A DNA stretch of 64,000 nt from Warburgia ugandensis (taxonomy: Eukaryota; Streptophyta; Magnoliopsida; Canellales; Canellaceae). The stretch spans positions 82,264,880-82,328,879 of the forward strand of contig CP141132.1 in assembly GCA_035236585.1 (NCBI GenBank), written 5' to 3'. Positions 9,961 to 20,880 of this stretch are shown here, piece by piece. The notes below the pieces were generated by a model, which saw only the letters and a program-made list of their open reading frames with translations, was not told the origin of the DNA and did no database searches. Position 1 is the stretch's first letter. Every line of letters starts with the position of its first letter. A program made the translations under genes and the position numbers.

Positions 9961-11149
9961 GTGGCATGTGCTATAGTTAATTTCCCTTTCACCCAATAAA
10001 ATCAGGAAAAGGAGAAAAGGTAAAAATTAGGTCTTCTTCTTCTTTGAGCTGAATGACTCCAGATAAGTCATCCGAAACTATTTTCATCTTCTCCGAACTG
10101 TAAATTGGGTAAAGAACCGCCAAGGTACGAAAGCCCTCCACAAGTGGAGCTTTACCATTAAAGGAGTCGTCGACGAGGAGGGCAAACGAAATATGGCCAC
10201 TCTTACGACAAAATAAAGAAAACAGCCCCAGTCAGAAGGAAAAAATAAAAAATCACATGTCAACTTTCGGTCCATGAAGACAAAGCAACGAGAATTTGAA
10301 GGCTCTTCTTTTTATGAAGAAAACTATGTCCATCTTACCTTGAATTAATCTTTTTTTTTATATACAAAATGTTCTAAGGACACGTACATTTATATATAAC
10401 ACTTAGAAATCCTAAATTTATTACCTTTTCTTTTTTAAAAAGTAAGCTGATCCCACTTGAATTAGTGGTTGGAGTTAAAGAGCAAATGGGTATCCATACA
10501 TTGCATGGACAAATAAACTATAATATGAGGAATGATAAGAGTACCGCTTGACTTGCCCATCATCGGCGTGCAGCCTATCTCCCTTTCCCCTGTACCTCTT
10601 CTTAGACTGGCAAGCCGCTCGCCCTTTCTTTTTCTCCATTCGATCTCTCTTTGGTGATGTGCAGAGACCTTGATCACCTCCTCTCCGCACCGGAGTCCCG
10701 CCCTTCTCCTCTTCCCCACCCCACCCGGTGTTCAGTTTCTCTTTAGGCAGCCGGCCTGACATTCTTGTGCACATACGCTTGCTGCACGAGCTGCCTTCCC
10801 TCCCCCTTTTTTCCCCCCTCTGGTCAATCTCCTTCCATTGGCGCAGTTCAATAGCTTGCTTGAGCAAGCCAACCACTCCGGATCTCTTATCTCCCCCATC
10901 TTTCCTTATCGAGTTTGAGCGGTGACAGAATTGGCAGCCAACGGCAACCATCCTTTTCCCCCTTTATTCTCCCTCTGCTTCACATTCACTGGCACGGCCA
11001 AGCCTTTGGATGGGCCAGCATGCGAAGACCCTGTTTCCCTTCGTCTCTCCCTCTTAGTTAGATCAGGCGGTGACTTAACAGAAAGCCACCACCAGCCATC
11101 ATCTCCCCCTCCACTATTTTCCTTCTCTAGCAATGGTTGAGTTAGCTTG
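9961..11149. other. Non-coding, pyrimidine/purine-skewed region
   Basis: The stretch from about 10550 to 11130 is relatively GC-rich with long C/T-biased runs, giving overlapping ORFs on both strands (for example 10475-10951 minus) that encode low-complexity Arg/Lys/Gly-rich text. None resembles a known protein. It may be the outer part of the inverted LTR-like unit that follows. Confidence 0.4.
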
Positions 11150-14100
11150 CCAAGTCAACTCACTCCAGACTCATTTTGGGGATCTGAGTTGACACAATGG
11201 ACCCTATTAAAACCTTGAGCTTTGATCCTCTATTCTGGCCAATCCAAGAAGGATCTCAAAGATCTGAAATAACCCTCGTAATTCTTGCAATACAATGACC
11301 AATATCCATCTTCCCATTTATTGATTGAGAAAGATCAGGCATTGATCGTGATCAGATCTTTGATTGGATGTTAAATCGTCTGATTTATGATGGTCTGACC
11401 TTATTTTTCTATCTAAATAATTCATTGTGATCTTCATGACATGTAGACCAAGATCCATACTAGATATCTTAGATTTGAAGTATTTTTTAGATAATCTTAG
11501 CGATCTTGATCAATGGTTGAGATCGATTGATAATTCAAGTATGAAATTGGATCAAATTCGATATTCCATACCATTCATATGATTTATTGAGATTATTCTA
11601 TCAGAAATTACTAACTCATTCTTTGATCTGGGATGATTAGGTGGACGATCATTGTAAGATTGCTATGGATAGTGCAGATCGGGTACCCTTGAGGCGATTG
11701 GTTGACGATCTGGCTACGCAAATAACTAGATGTCCTTTAAATTGACTTGAACAGAATAAGATTACCATCCTAATCATTTGAATTGGTTGATTTGGAGGTA
11801 ATTAGATAAGTGCATGAATTGCATGTAATATTGCCCAATTGGTTGATTAAACAATAAGTTACCTAAGATTGACCTGATCTGAGTTTGATACCCCTATTAT
11901 ACGTTATGGCATAATTAAAAGAGGAACATGATGGTTATTGGTGGGCTCGAATAAGGATAATCTAAAATATCAACTGACCAAGCGAGGCCCATCTTGAGAT
12001 CCCATGGCTATGAACCATTGAATTGTATTGAAACACGATATATTGAGATAAAAAAAAAAAATATTATTATTTTATAATTAAGAATCCAACTTAGATAACT
12101 TATATTTTAAGTGTGACCTAGATATAATGTGCATCCAGGTGGTGGGATTGAAGTAGACTAGAGTTCGATTGATTTGAGAGGTACTGATAAGTGATTCTTC
12201 GTCTAAGGTAGGTGATGACAATTAATAATGAGCACGTTTCTATTTTTAAATTTCATACATACATGGAATCATATTACTATTATACTATGATTTCATGGTG
12301 AGATTTAAGCTTATTTACTAGTGATGTACATGAAAATGATTTCATGGATTAGTTTTTATCTACTGATGCATGATTTGATTGTGATTTAGTCATATTTTAT
12401 ATTACATGATTTTAATACTCTTTTACGACCTGTGAAGTCATTATATAGTAATTATGTTTGTCTGACATATTGAGACATATGAATCCCTTATTTTTATTGC
12501 TTATTTATTCACAAACTTGGTGGTGGAGGCTTGGTGGGTGATTCTTGAAAGGTTAATCATAGGATAATGGGCAATGCCTTGAGGATGTTGAGACACGATT
12601 ATTTCATCAGAGGATTTTGTATCCATTTTATTTACATGAGATATGTGATTTTCATATTTTTCGTGGATTTATGATGGGTGTTTTTGTCTAGTGGATGCTA
12701 TGCTATGAGGGTTGTAAGGCTGGTAACCCACTCTCTGACTTTGTGATGATAATGATTAGACACTTGCTCTATAGAAGAAAGAATATCTTAGGGAGTGGGA
12801 TCATGGGTAATCCACGCTACAATTCCATCAATCTCCCTTGTGTGATGGATGCTTAGTCGTATGTTCTAGTGTCGACGTGGAGTGGCAGTGGTAGACTTGA
12901 GAGCTAGTTACAATTGTAGCATATCAGTCAATACACTTCTTGATGATTGATTTTATCATACTGTGTAGAAGGGCACACCAAGATGGATATTTCCTGTGTA
13001 CCCAAGGCGTGATGATGTATCCTAAGGGGTGATTGTGCAACGAGCAGCCCCAAAAGGAACAAGCATAGATGAGTGGTGTGAATGCTCATGACTTGATAGA
13101 CTAATGTGTAGTACACTCGTGGGGCCTAAGTAGTAGGGTGCCTTCTGTTGATGATGCACATATTCATTGAGACATTTGTAATGCATTTGATGCATTATAC
13201 CTATGTTTTTTCTTTTTTTACACTCTTGGGATCACATGTGAGAGTACCCTTGATAATGACTTACACATTAATTAATATATTGTCTGAGCATTTAATGCTC
13301 TATTTTGAAGTAGCTTTGGTGTATTTATGAGCCATAAAAGCTTAGTTGATTTGACATGTTTTTGAAAACACGCATGGGGTGTAGATGCATTGTTATGTTT
13401 TTGACAGCCTTGAGTTTTGATACCTTTGCTATAGCATAATGATTTGATTGATTTTGCATATCATTTATGCTCTATACCATTATTATTTGCTCTCATTATT
13501 GAGATTATATTATAGCTGTTTGCAGTGGAAAAGTTGATGCTGTATGACCTGAGATTGATTTCATAAACTGTTTATTTTATACCACATATCATGAGAAATT
13601 GTTAATTATAGTCACCTACACAAGCATAGCTTACTGAGGTATTGCAATGTTTTTGTAATGCCTCAGATATAGAGAGAGATAGCAGGTTTGACATGTTGAC
13701 AGAGTAGCCAGAGTGTTGGTGGCCTTCAGGGATGCAAAAAGGGGATTTCAAAGAATGGAAATTGTTTGTTCAAAATCGTACCTCAACTGTTGTTTATGGA
13801 CTATATATATGTATGATTTACATTGTGACTTGAATGTATAGATGTATCTACATTGGATGTGATGGATGCACATAGACAGACCTTGGGCAATGTTGTTATA
13901 TCTTTCATTTTTAATTTACCTTTAAGGTAGATGGTTTTATCAAGATTTATAATTGATCTGTATGGATGGGTCAGAGACTGAGTCTCCTAGGTGGAATGTT
14001 TATATTTATTGCATTTATTAGGTATTATATCGCATGTGTTATATGCAATGGTCTAAAATACATAGGAGACTCTCTTGAATTTTTAGTAGAAATGGGAATG

Positions 14101-14275
14101 TCATTTCACCATTAAATCCGTGATGTTATGGTCGAATGACTCTCAGAGTTTTGAAGTAAATTCTTTTTATTAGAGTTTCGTTTTGAATTGATTTTAAAAT
14201 CAAAGTTTTCAAAACATAGATCTTGACTTTTTAAAAATTAGTATTATATTATTGCATAAAACCTAGGGTGTCATA
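11150..14275 (-). mobile_element. LTR-like unit, copy A (inverted)
   Basis: On the minus strand the unit starts at 14275 with TATGACACCCTAGGTTTT. It then shares two landmark blocks with copies B and C: a TTTCTACTAAAAATT...GAGTCTCC block (plus-strand 14041-14100) and a CTCAGTAAGCTATGCTTG block (13610-13645). Toward its far end it becomes rich in GATC-containing degenerate motifs (about 11210-11900), as do B and C. No protein domain is present. The TGACACCC start and the block order suggest a long LTR of a Ty3/gypsy-type element, perhaps a solo LTR. The left boundary is uncertain. Confidence 0.5.
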
Positions 14276-14278
14276 GCC

Positions 14279-14822
14279 TTGCACTTGGATTAATTTAAGT
14301 AAGACTTTGCTTACCGCTAACTAGCCTTTCATGTAGATCTAAAAATTTTACCATATTGGAAATAGCTTAAATAAGTTAAGTACAAAATTTCATGCCCATT
14401 AGATAATTTTTGCTATGCTTCTTTGTTATTGTGATATTTAACTTAATCAAAATAGGATAAATTATATCTATAATTTTAACTTAAAAAACATATAAATTAT
14501 CTGATGGGGATGAAACTCTATGCTTAACCTATCTAAGCTATCCCCAATCTGGTGAACAACTTGGATAGGTTAGGTACAAAATTTCATGCCCACTAGATAC
14601 TTTATCATATATATTTTTTCTTGTTGTGATTTTTAACTCAAGAAAAATAGGATAAATTATGGATGTAAATTTTAATTTAAAAAAATGGGATAAATTATCT
14701 AATGGGCTTGAAATTTTGTACCTAACCTAACTAAGTCATTTCCAATGTGGTGAGCGACTTAGGTTTACACAAAAGGCAAGTCAAAGGTAAGTAAAGTTGC
14801 ACTTGGATTAATCCAAGTGCAA
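14279..14822. mobile_element. 544-bp MITE with about 37-bp terminal inverted repeats
   Basis: The left end reads TTGCACTTGGATTAAT..AAGT...ACTTTGCTTACC. The inverse of the right end reads the same with about six differences over 37 bases. The right end (14797-14822) is itself a perfect 26-base palindrome whose half is TTGCACTTGGATT. The interior has two direct copies of a GTACAAAATTTCATGCCCA block (near 14370 and 14568) and one inverted copy (near 14705), so the whole element can fold. There is no coding capacity. The superfamily is not recognised. Confidence 0.65.
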
Positions 14823-14844
14823 AGCAACCTTGCACATTGACACA

Positions 14845-15341
14845 AACACATGTATGCGCTTTGCACAATTAAGTAAGAGGATGAGTGACAAAAGAAAAAT
14901 GGGCAGATAAAAAAATATAGAATTAGTGCAAACAAAATTATAGTGGTTAATTTTTAGGGGCAAAAATAGGAAGAGAGAGAAACAAAACCAAAAGTGTGAG
15001 AAAAATAAGGGAAGATGAAGTAAAGTTAGAACAAAATTCAAGAAGTACAATAACTAAATTTTATGACACAACATTTTACTCAGAAAAGATTTTTAAAAAT
15101 TGGAGAAATATATACTTTAGGTATACCTCTAGAGCAAAAATATTCAGCAACTCTGTATCAAATTTATTATATTAATCACCCTTAAAATGAGGAAGGGGAA
15201 TTAATAATTCTTTTTCTTTTCTTTTATGAATGTTAGCTTAAAGTTATATTTTTACTAAAATATTTGTTTATATCTCCAATCTTTTAAGCCTTCTCTAAGT
15301 AAATCATTATGTTATAACTATTAGCTACTATAATTCCTTGT

Positions 15342-15415
<74 letters not shown>

Positions 15416-15960
15416 TATTTTGTCTTGTAAAAATTAACTATTATAATTTCGCTGGTATTAATCATATGTTTGTACTGGCCCATTTTTCTTTTATCACTTA
15501 TCCTCTTACTTAGTCATGCAAAGTACATGTGCCTTTTCCGTTATCTATTAAACAAATTCCCTCTTCTTCTTTTAAGAATGATTAAAAAACTAAACTTTCT
15601 AACAATTTTATTAAATATTTTCTGTGTGGAAGTCTATTCAAATTATATGTTCTTACTAAGATTATTTAGGTCTCTACTCTTTTAAATCTTCTCTAGGTAA
15701 ATGTTGCATCATAAATATTAGTTATCATAACTCATTAAGTCCATACTAATTTTTCTTTATCTCTCCTAATTTTTTCACAATTTTTGTTCATTTTAAATCT
15801 AAACAAATCACACGCATACTCACTCTCTCTTCCTATTTTGGATTTCAAAAATAATCTAGTATAATTTCATATTCACTAACCCTAGGTCTTTTCTTGCCCA
15901 TTTCTCTTTTCTCACTTATCTTCTTTCTCTTTAATAGTCGTGTAAAGCACGATTTTCTTG
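14845..15960. repeat. Cluster of three related segments, one inverted
   Basis: The segment at about 14848-14982 (containing AAGTAAGAGGATGAGTGAC and AATGGGCAGA) is the inverse of about 15404-15535 (TCACTTATCCTCTTACTTAG, TGGCCCATTTTTC). A third copy at about 15817-15957 has the same orientation as the second. Arms are around 130 bp and diverged. The layout fits a fold-back element or clustered MITE copies separated by a microsatellite. Confidence 0.55.
15346..15412. repeat. (CT)n microsatellite
   Basis: An uninterrupted CT dinucleotide tract of about 67 bases lying directly at the boundary of one of the inverted-repeat copies. Confidence 0.95.
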
Positions 15961-16061
15961 TTAATGCATTTACTAGTTTTCTGCAAAGGACATGGTCATC
16001 CCAAATAGCCCTCTTGGATTCTCTTGAGACTTTAATCTAGATGGTTTTTATGGAAGATCTA

Positions 16062-16580
16062 TGTCCATTGCATGATTATAATCTACATCAGGGTGAAAAT
16101 CAAGACCCTTAGTCTAAAAATAAAAATAAAATAAAATAAATGAGAATATTTTATTGTAGAGATGGCAATAGGCAGGGCAGGGTGGGTTTTTCCTACCTCC
16201 CCCCTACGCCAATATTTTATTTTTATTGTGCTACCACATTCCTCCCCACCGTGGGTCGCTATGATTTACAACTCAATGATGGGTGAAGAAATTTTGAAAA
16301 TCTCGAAGATCTGTGCTACTTATCTTGCTTGCCAATCCTTGTATAGGTTATCTGCACAACCAATGTCCATTCGATGATTGTAACCTACATCAGGGTGAAA
16401 ATCAAGACCCTTAATTTTAAACTTAAAAAATATTAATTAAAATCATTTATTGTAGAGACGCCAATGGGCAGGGCAGGGTGGTTTATTACCTACCTCGTAT
16501 TCCCCCATGATTTATTTGTATTGCATTACCATGTACCTCCCCATCGTGGGATTGCAATTCACTGATGGGTGAAGAAATTG
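16062..16580. repeat. Tandem duplication, period about 300 bp
   Basis: The block CTACATCAGGGTGAAAATCA and the following GGCAGGGCAGGGTGG text at about 16062-16300 recur at about 16365-16580 with roughly 15-20 percent divergence. Duplication of a transposon end together with its flank is the simplest reading. Confidence 0.7.
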
Positions 16581-17245
16581 AGAAAAACCTATATTGACCC
16601 ACCTCACCCCATCAACTGTAGTGAGCATGGCAGGTCAATATTACCATCCATGTTAGGAATTTGAGATGTTTATTTTGTTTTTCTTTTTTTCTTGAAAATG
16701 TGGACGAAAAGTTTTGGTTGCTACTATAGTTAAGAGTTAAGAGAAGGAACTCATAAATTAAACAGACTTATAAAAGAGAAACGATGTTCAAAATGAACCA
16801 TCCTTTTATCATATAAATGTTGATAGCACTCCTTAACATAGAAAAATAAATAAAAATACAATGGTTAAGAGCACTCCATAATACAGAAAAAATGAAAAAT
16901 GAAAAAAAAGGAACTGTTAAGAGTAAGGGCCTTCTAGGCCCTCCTCCAAAGTAGGTCAAGTATACTAGGTTGCTGATGAGTCGGTGTGTCTTCTCAAATA
17001 AGTCTACATCTGATTTTACAAAAAAATACCATTATTTTATAAGTAAAGTATAATGATGAATCATAAGTACTTTTGATGTATGATTGCAGGTCGACCTACA
17101 AAATTTATTCACCAACCTGCCCAACACAAACCCGCCTTAATTCACAAAATTTTGCTCATCAAGGATGTTGATGGCTGATTTTCTGACCCAGCTTATCCCA
17201 AGCAGGTGCAGGGCACGGGCTTAACATGCCCCATTGCCATCACTA
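16157..17245. mobile_element. hAT-like non-autonomous element, about 1.1 kb
   Basis: The left end is TAGAGATGGCAATAGG and the inverse of the right end is TAGTGATGGCAATGGG (14 of 16 identical). GGGCAGGG-type sub-terminal motifs follow on both sides. TAGNGATGGCAAT ends with G-rich sub-terminal repeats are typical of plant hAT elements. The two 8-bp flanks (TTTTATTG and TTTAATTT) are not identical, so target duplication is unproven. The interior has no transposase. The left end is itself duplicated near 16454. Confidence 0.5.
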
Positions 17246-17784
17246 TTTAATTTGAGGGTCTTTCTCTAAGCTGTTTATGATGGTCGGCATACCAAAGACA
17301 GATAATCCTCTGAAAATCAACGCACTGGGATGATCTTAACCACTGTCTTGGGCATCGGAAAAAAGTAATCAAAATGGATGGTTGATATTCCCTAACGGGT
17401 GATACTATCGGGAAACTGTTAGAAGGCTAGTTAATTAACTTAGATAATTTTTTTGAGCAACTCAGCAAAATAACATACTTTAAATTAACCATGTTTTGCG
17501 TGTACCAAAAGCATAACTTCTACTGATGGCCACTATGATGATGGCTATATAATGTCTTTGATTTCTACAGAATTTTATTTATCTTGACTAGACATGTCAG
17601 TTCTAAATAAACGAATTCTGGATGATGACTTCACCCACCACAATCTTTGATTTGTCCGAAATCCTCCCATTTTCAATTTGCCAACTACATACATCAATGC
17701 TTAATCCACTTGATCAGGGCGGGCCGTACACAAAACATAGATATAGGCCAGGTTATTCTTCTTGGATGGTGTCCAATTAGATGG

Positions 17785-17786
<2 letters not shown>

Positions 17787-17818
<32 letters not shown>
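17787..17818. repeat. (CT)n microsatellite
   Basis: A pure CT tract of about 32 bases. Confidence 0.95.
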
Positions 17819-17820
<2 letters not shown>

Positions 17821-17927
17821 AGTTTATGATGCAAAAACTTGCAGTAATTATAATAACACAAGGTTAGAATAAAAACAAGGAGAATTTAAATTTTGAATTT
17901 AGGACTTCAAAATTCTTAAAACCAGAA

Positions 17928-18297
17928 ATTGTTTAATGGATAATATTATTGGATCTCAGGCTATTTGAGATATGCAAATCAGACGAACAGCTTGGATCAC
18001 TTAAACGTGTGTTCCACGTGTGCTACTATCAAAATTTTATGATTTCTATATTGATATAACTTTTCACTTAGGGTACATACAAATAATAGCAAAACAAATC
18101 ACTCACACTAAATCTAATCTCCTGCCAAGACTTCAAAGTTGCTCAAACACAAATAATCTGACGGATAATATTATTGTATCTTAAGCTATTTGATATAGGC
18201 AAATCAGACGAGCAGCTTGGATCACTTAAATTTGGAGTCCACATATCCTATTATCAAAATTTAATGATTTTTGTGCTGGTATAACTTTCAACTTTTT
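17928..18297. repeat. Direct duplication of about 145-bp segment
   Basis: 17928-18071 and 18150-18297 share GGATAATATTATTG, CAAATCAGACGA and CAGCTTGGATCACTTAAA in the same order, about 222 bases apart. No coding is seen. Confidence 0.75.
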
Positions 18298-18310
18298 GCA
18301 CCAAGAAAAA

Positions 18311-18313
<3 letters not shown>

Positions 18314-18387
<74 letters not shown>
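18314..18387. repeat. (CT)n microsatellite
   Basis: A pure CT tract of about 74 bases, the longest simple repeat in the window. Confidence 0.95.
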
Positions 18388-18390
<3 letters not shown>

Positions 18391-20058
18391 CCACAAAAGG
18401 CTATACGATTCTTACTCTAATGGGACGATGGTTAGTTTAGGTTATGGAGGTACTTAAATGGTAAGAATTTGCCGCTTCTCTAAAATGTTTGCCGGAAATC
18501 CATAATCAGCAGTGAACTGTATGCAATTTGACAATCAAATTCATCTACTCATCAGGGCTTATGGGCCATAGGAGATCCCAATCAGGCCCGCATTAGGAGT
18601 TAAGGTGTAGATAAAAAAAATAAAAAAAAGGTTTGTACTCTCGCCGTCATATCATTTGTTGTTGTTTCTTTCTAATGCAAATTTGGTGTTTGTTGTTGGC
18701 TAAACACCGGACCAGCCATTTAATTAACTATGAGACTTCATTAGGTGACGGGTCCACATAGTTTTTGTTCATCGTATGGGCTCCATGATAAACGCCCGTA
18801 CATTTTACACATGAGATCTGATGAAACCATCAATTCCTTTTGTATTTTCTGACCAACTCGGTCGTAGGTGTCATGTGCAAGGCCCTTTCTCTTGGCTCTT
18901 GCACATGAACCCAAGCCCACCCTCATCTATCTTGTGGCTGACATGGGGCTCTCAAGATTCAACTACATGTTGGAATACCATTCAGCTCAAAACGTTAAGC
19001 TGACGAGGAAGTGGGCCAATAATATTCTCATGTACAAGATTCATACCTGGTAAAACCAATGTATTATTGTTTCAGCAGCTCATACTTTTTGAATTTTGAC
19101 CTTGAGAAGAGGAGATTGCCCCACTCTTATATCTGAGCGGGGCCAACACCTATATCTATGTCCTAATAATTTTTCAGCACCACAGCGCCATTGTTATTTT
19201 CTTCATTCTTATAAAAAAGCAAGGGGTGTGGTAGTGCCCTTAGAATGGGGCACTTGACCTTCTTAAATTTTCCAATATCAAAAAGATAAAGCTGAATCCA
19301 CTAGGACCAGCTGAAGTGATAGGCCTACCTAACTTGATAGGTGGCAATTTCAAGTCCTTAAGGAAGAAAATAATATTAATGGCTGGGAGAAAGATGAGCC
19401 TTCTTCCGGTTCTTCAATTCTAGCCTTGTCTAATCAAAGATTGAATGCTAGGGAAAGAGGAGGCCCAATGTTCCAATTTGTTGGTTTCCACAAGTGGCCG
19501 TATATCACATGGCCGTCTTCTGGCTTTCATTTTCTTTGAGCTTGTGTTGGCGCACCATGGCATGTTCATAGCTTTAGTAATATCTCCGTCAGAATCATAG
19601 AGATAGGGGTGATGTAGGGGGGTTAATTGTATCGAGGAAAATGTTTCGGGAGCAAAAGTTCGTCCTTCCAATGGAAGAAGTTGTGTCACTAGAAAAGCAT
19701 TTAAAGGGTGGGTTCTTATACGGTGGGGCACACAACATATGAGGTGAGCAGTCTCGTCCCTCCAAATTTTTGTGGGATCTATTCTATTGGCGGCCTAGTT
19801 GACATTGTCTCAAGAAATGGGTTTTTATAGAGCTGCTTTAGTCTATTTGATTACTCATGCCTATTGAAAAGCATTATTGTTTTTAAGACCCGGATCAATT
19901 ATTCATTCAATTAGATCCCTTGTTGAATATTCTCTTGATAAAAGCAAAAACATTGTTAGGATCGCTAGTCATAAACAACGTTTGCATTCCACTTATGCAA
20001 CCCAAAAAATAAAGAACATATCCGTTTTTTTTGCTATTAGAAAAGAGTAATCTTGTAG
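18388..20058. other. Unresolved non-repetitive segment
   Basis: No gene is assigned. A minus-strand open frame at 19420-19731 (103 codons) has balanced composition but no family I recognise. A tRNA-like stretch with a B-box-like CAATTTCAAGTCC lies near 19310-19360 and may be an old SINE relic. The rest shows nothing clear. Confidence 0.35.
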
Positions 20059-20880
20059 AAAATAAATTTGATGAACGTTAGCTTAGAGGCACTCATCAAA
20101 ATGTGCTTTTTGAAGAAAGTTTAAGCCTCCCAATAAGTGCAAGGAATATGACAGCTCTATCTTTGGAATTCAACTAAGCCAAGCTCAATCTATATCTCAA
20201 TTGATTTGCAAGATCAAAATTGTTCATACTTTAATCTCCAAGATGAATGTTATAAAAAATCAAGTATTTAAAATATTTCCTTAAGTCACAATAATAACTT
20301 AAAGAAAAACTTTACAACTTTGAAACTCAATAGAGCAATGCCAAATCAAGAAAGCTCTAGAACTAGGTATCTTTATAACCAAAGAAACCTTGAAGAGTAA
20401 TGCCCTTTGGTAAACTCTTAAATAAATGAAATTAGAATGATACACCCAAGCAAATTCTAAGAAAGCAAATAACATTATAGTGATGCTCTCAGGCAAATTC
20501 TAAAGAGAGAGGACAATGATAGATGATGCTCTAAGGCAAACTCAAAGATAAGGAGAGTATAAAATATCTCAGCTAGACAAACTTTAGAAAATTAGAAACT
20601 AGAGAGCTTTAGGGAGAAAGAGGAGAAGGTTAAATTGTAGAAGGCCTAATGGAATCCCTTTTATGGATTTGGGATGCTTGGGTACCAAGAAGCCTAGCTT
20701 GGTTCCTAAGGCAAGCTACAAACCATCCTAATGCAGGATAAGGAAAGTCCAAACCAACTTTTATTTCGTTTCTCACTCTGGTGGGCTCTGATGGGATGTA
20801 TGGGCCTATATACAAGGGACCAAACCAAATGGGCCAGCCACACATTAAGACGTCTTAGCCCATGAACCATCCATCTTTTT
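20059..20880 (+). repeat. Dispersed repeat E, copy 1
   Basis: Shares long, ordered similarity with 38169-38830, including GATGAACGTTAGCTTAGA-like text, GCTCTAGAACTAG, CTTGAAGAGTAATG, an array of degenerate units (GATGCTCTNAGGCAAACTC) and CTAGAAACTAGAGAGCTTT. A terminal block, CTTAGCCCATGAACCATC (about 20815-20880), recurs near 40981-41060. It is non-coding, probably an old retrotransposon fragment. Confidence 0.65.

Noticed and set aside
10475..11140. Overlapping ORFs on both strands in the C/T-rich region
   Set aside because: Low-complexity Arg/Lys/Gly or Ser/Pro/Phe text caused by strand skew; no family resemblance and no splice support.
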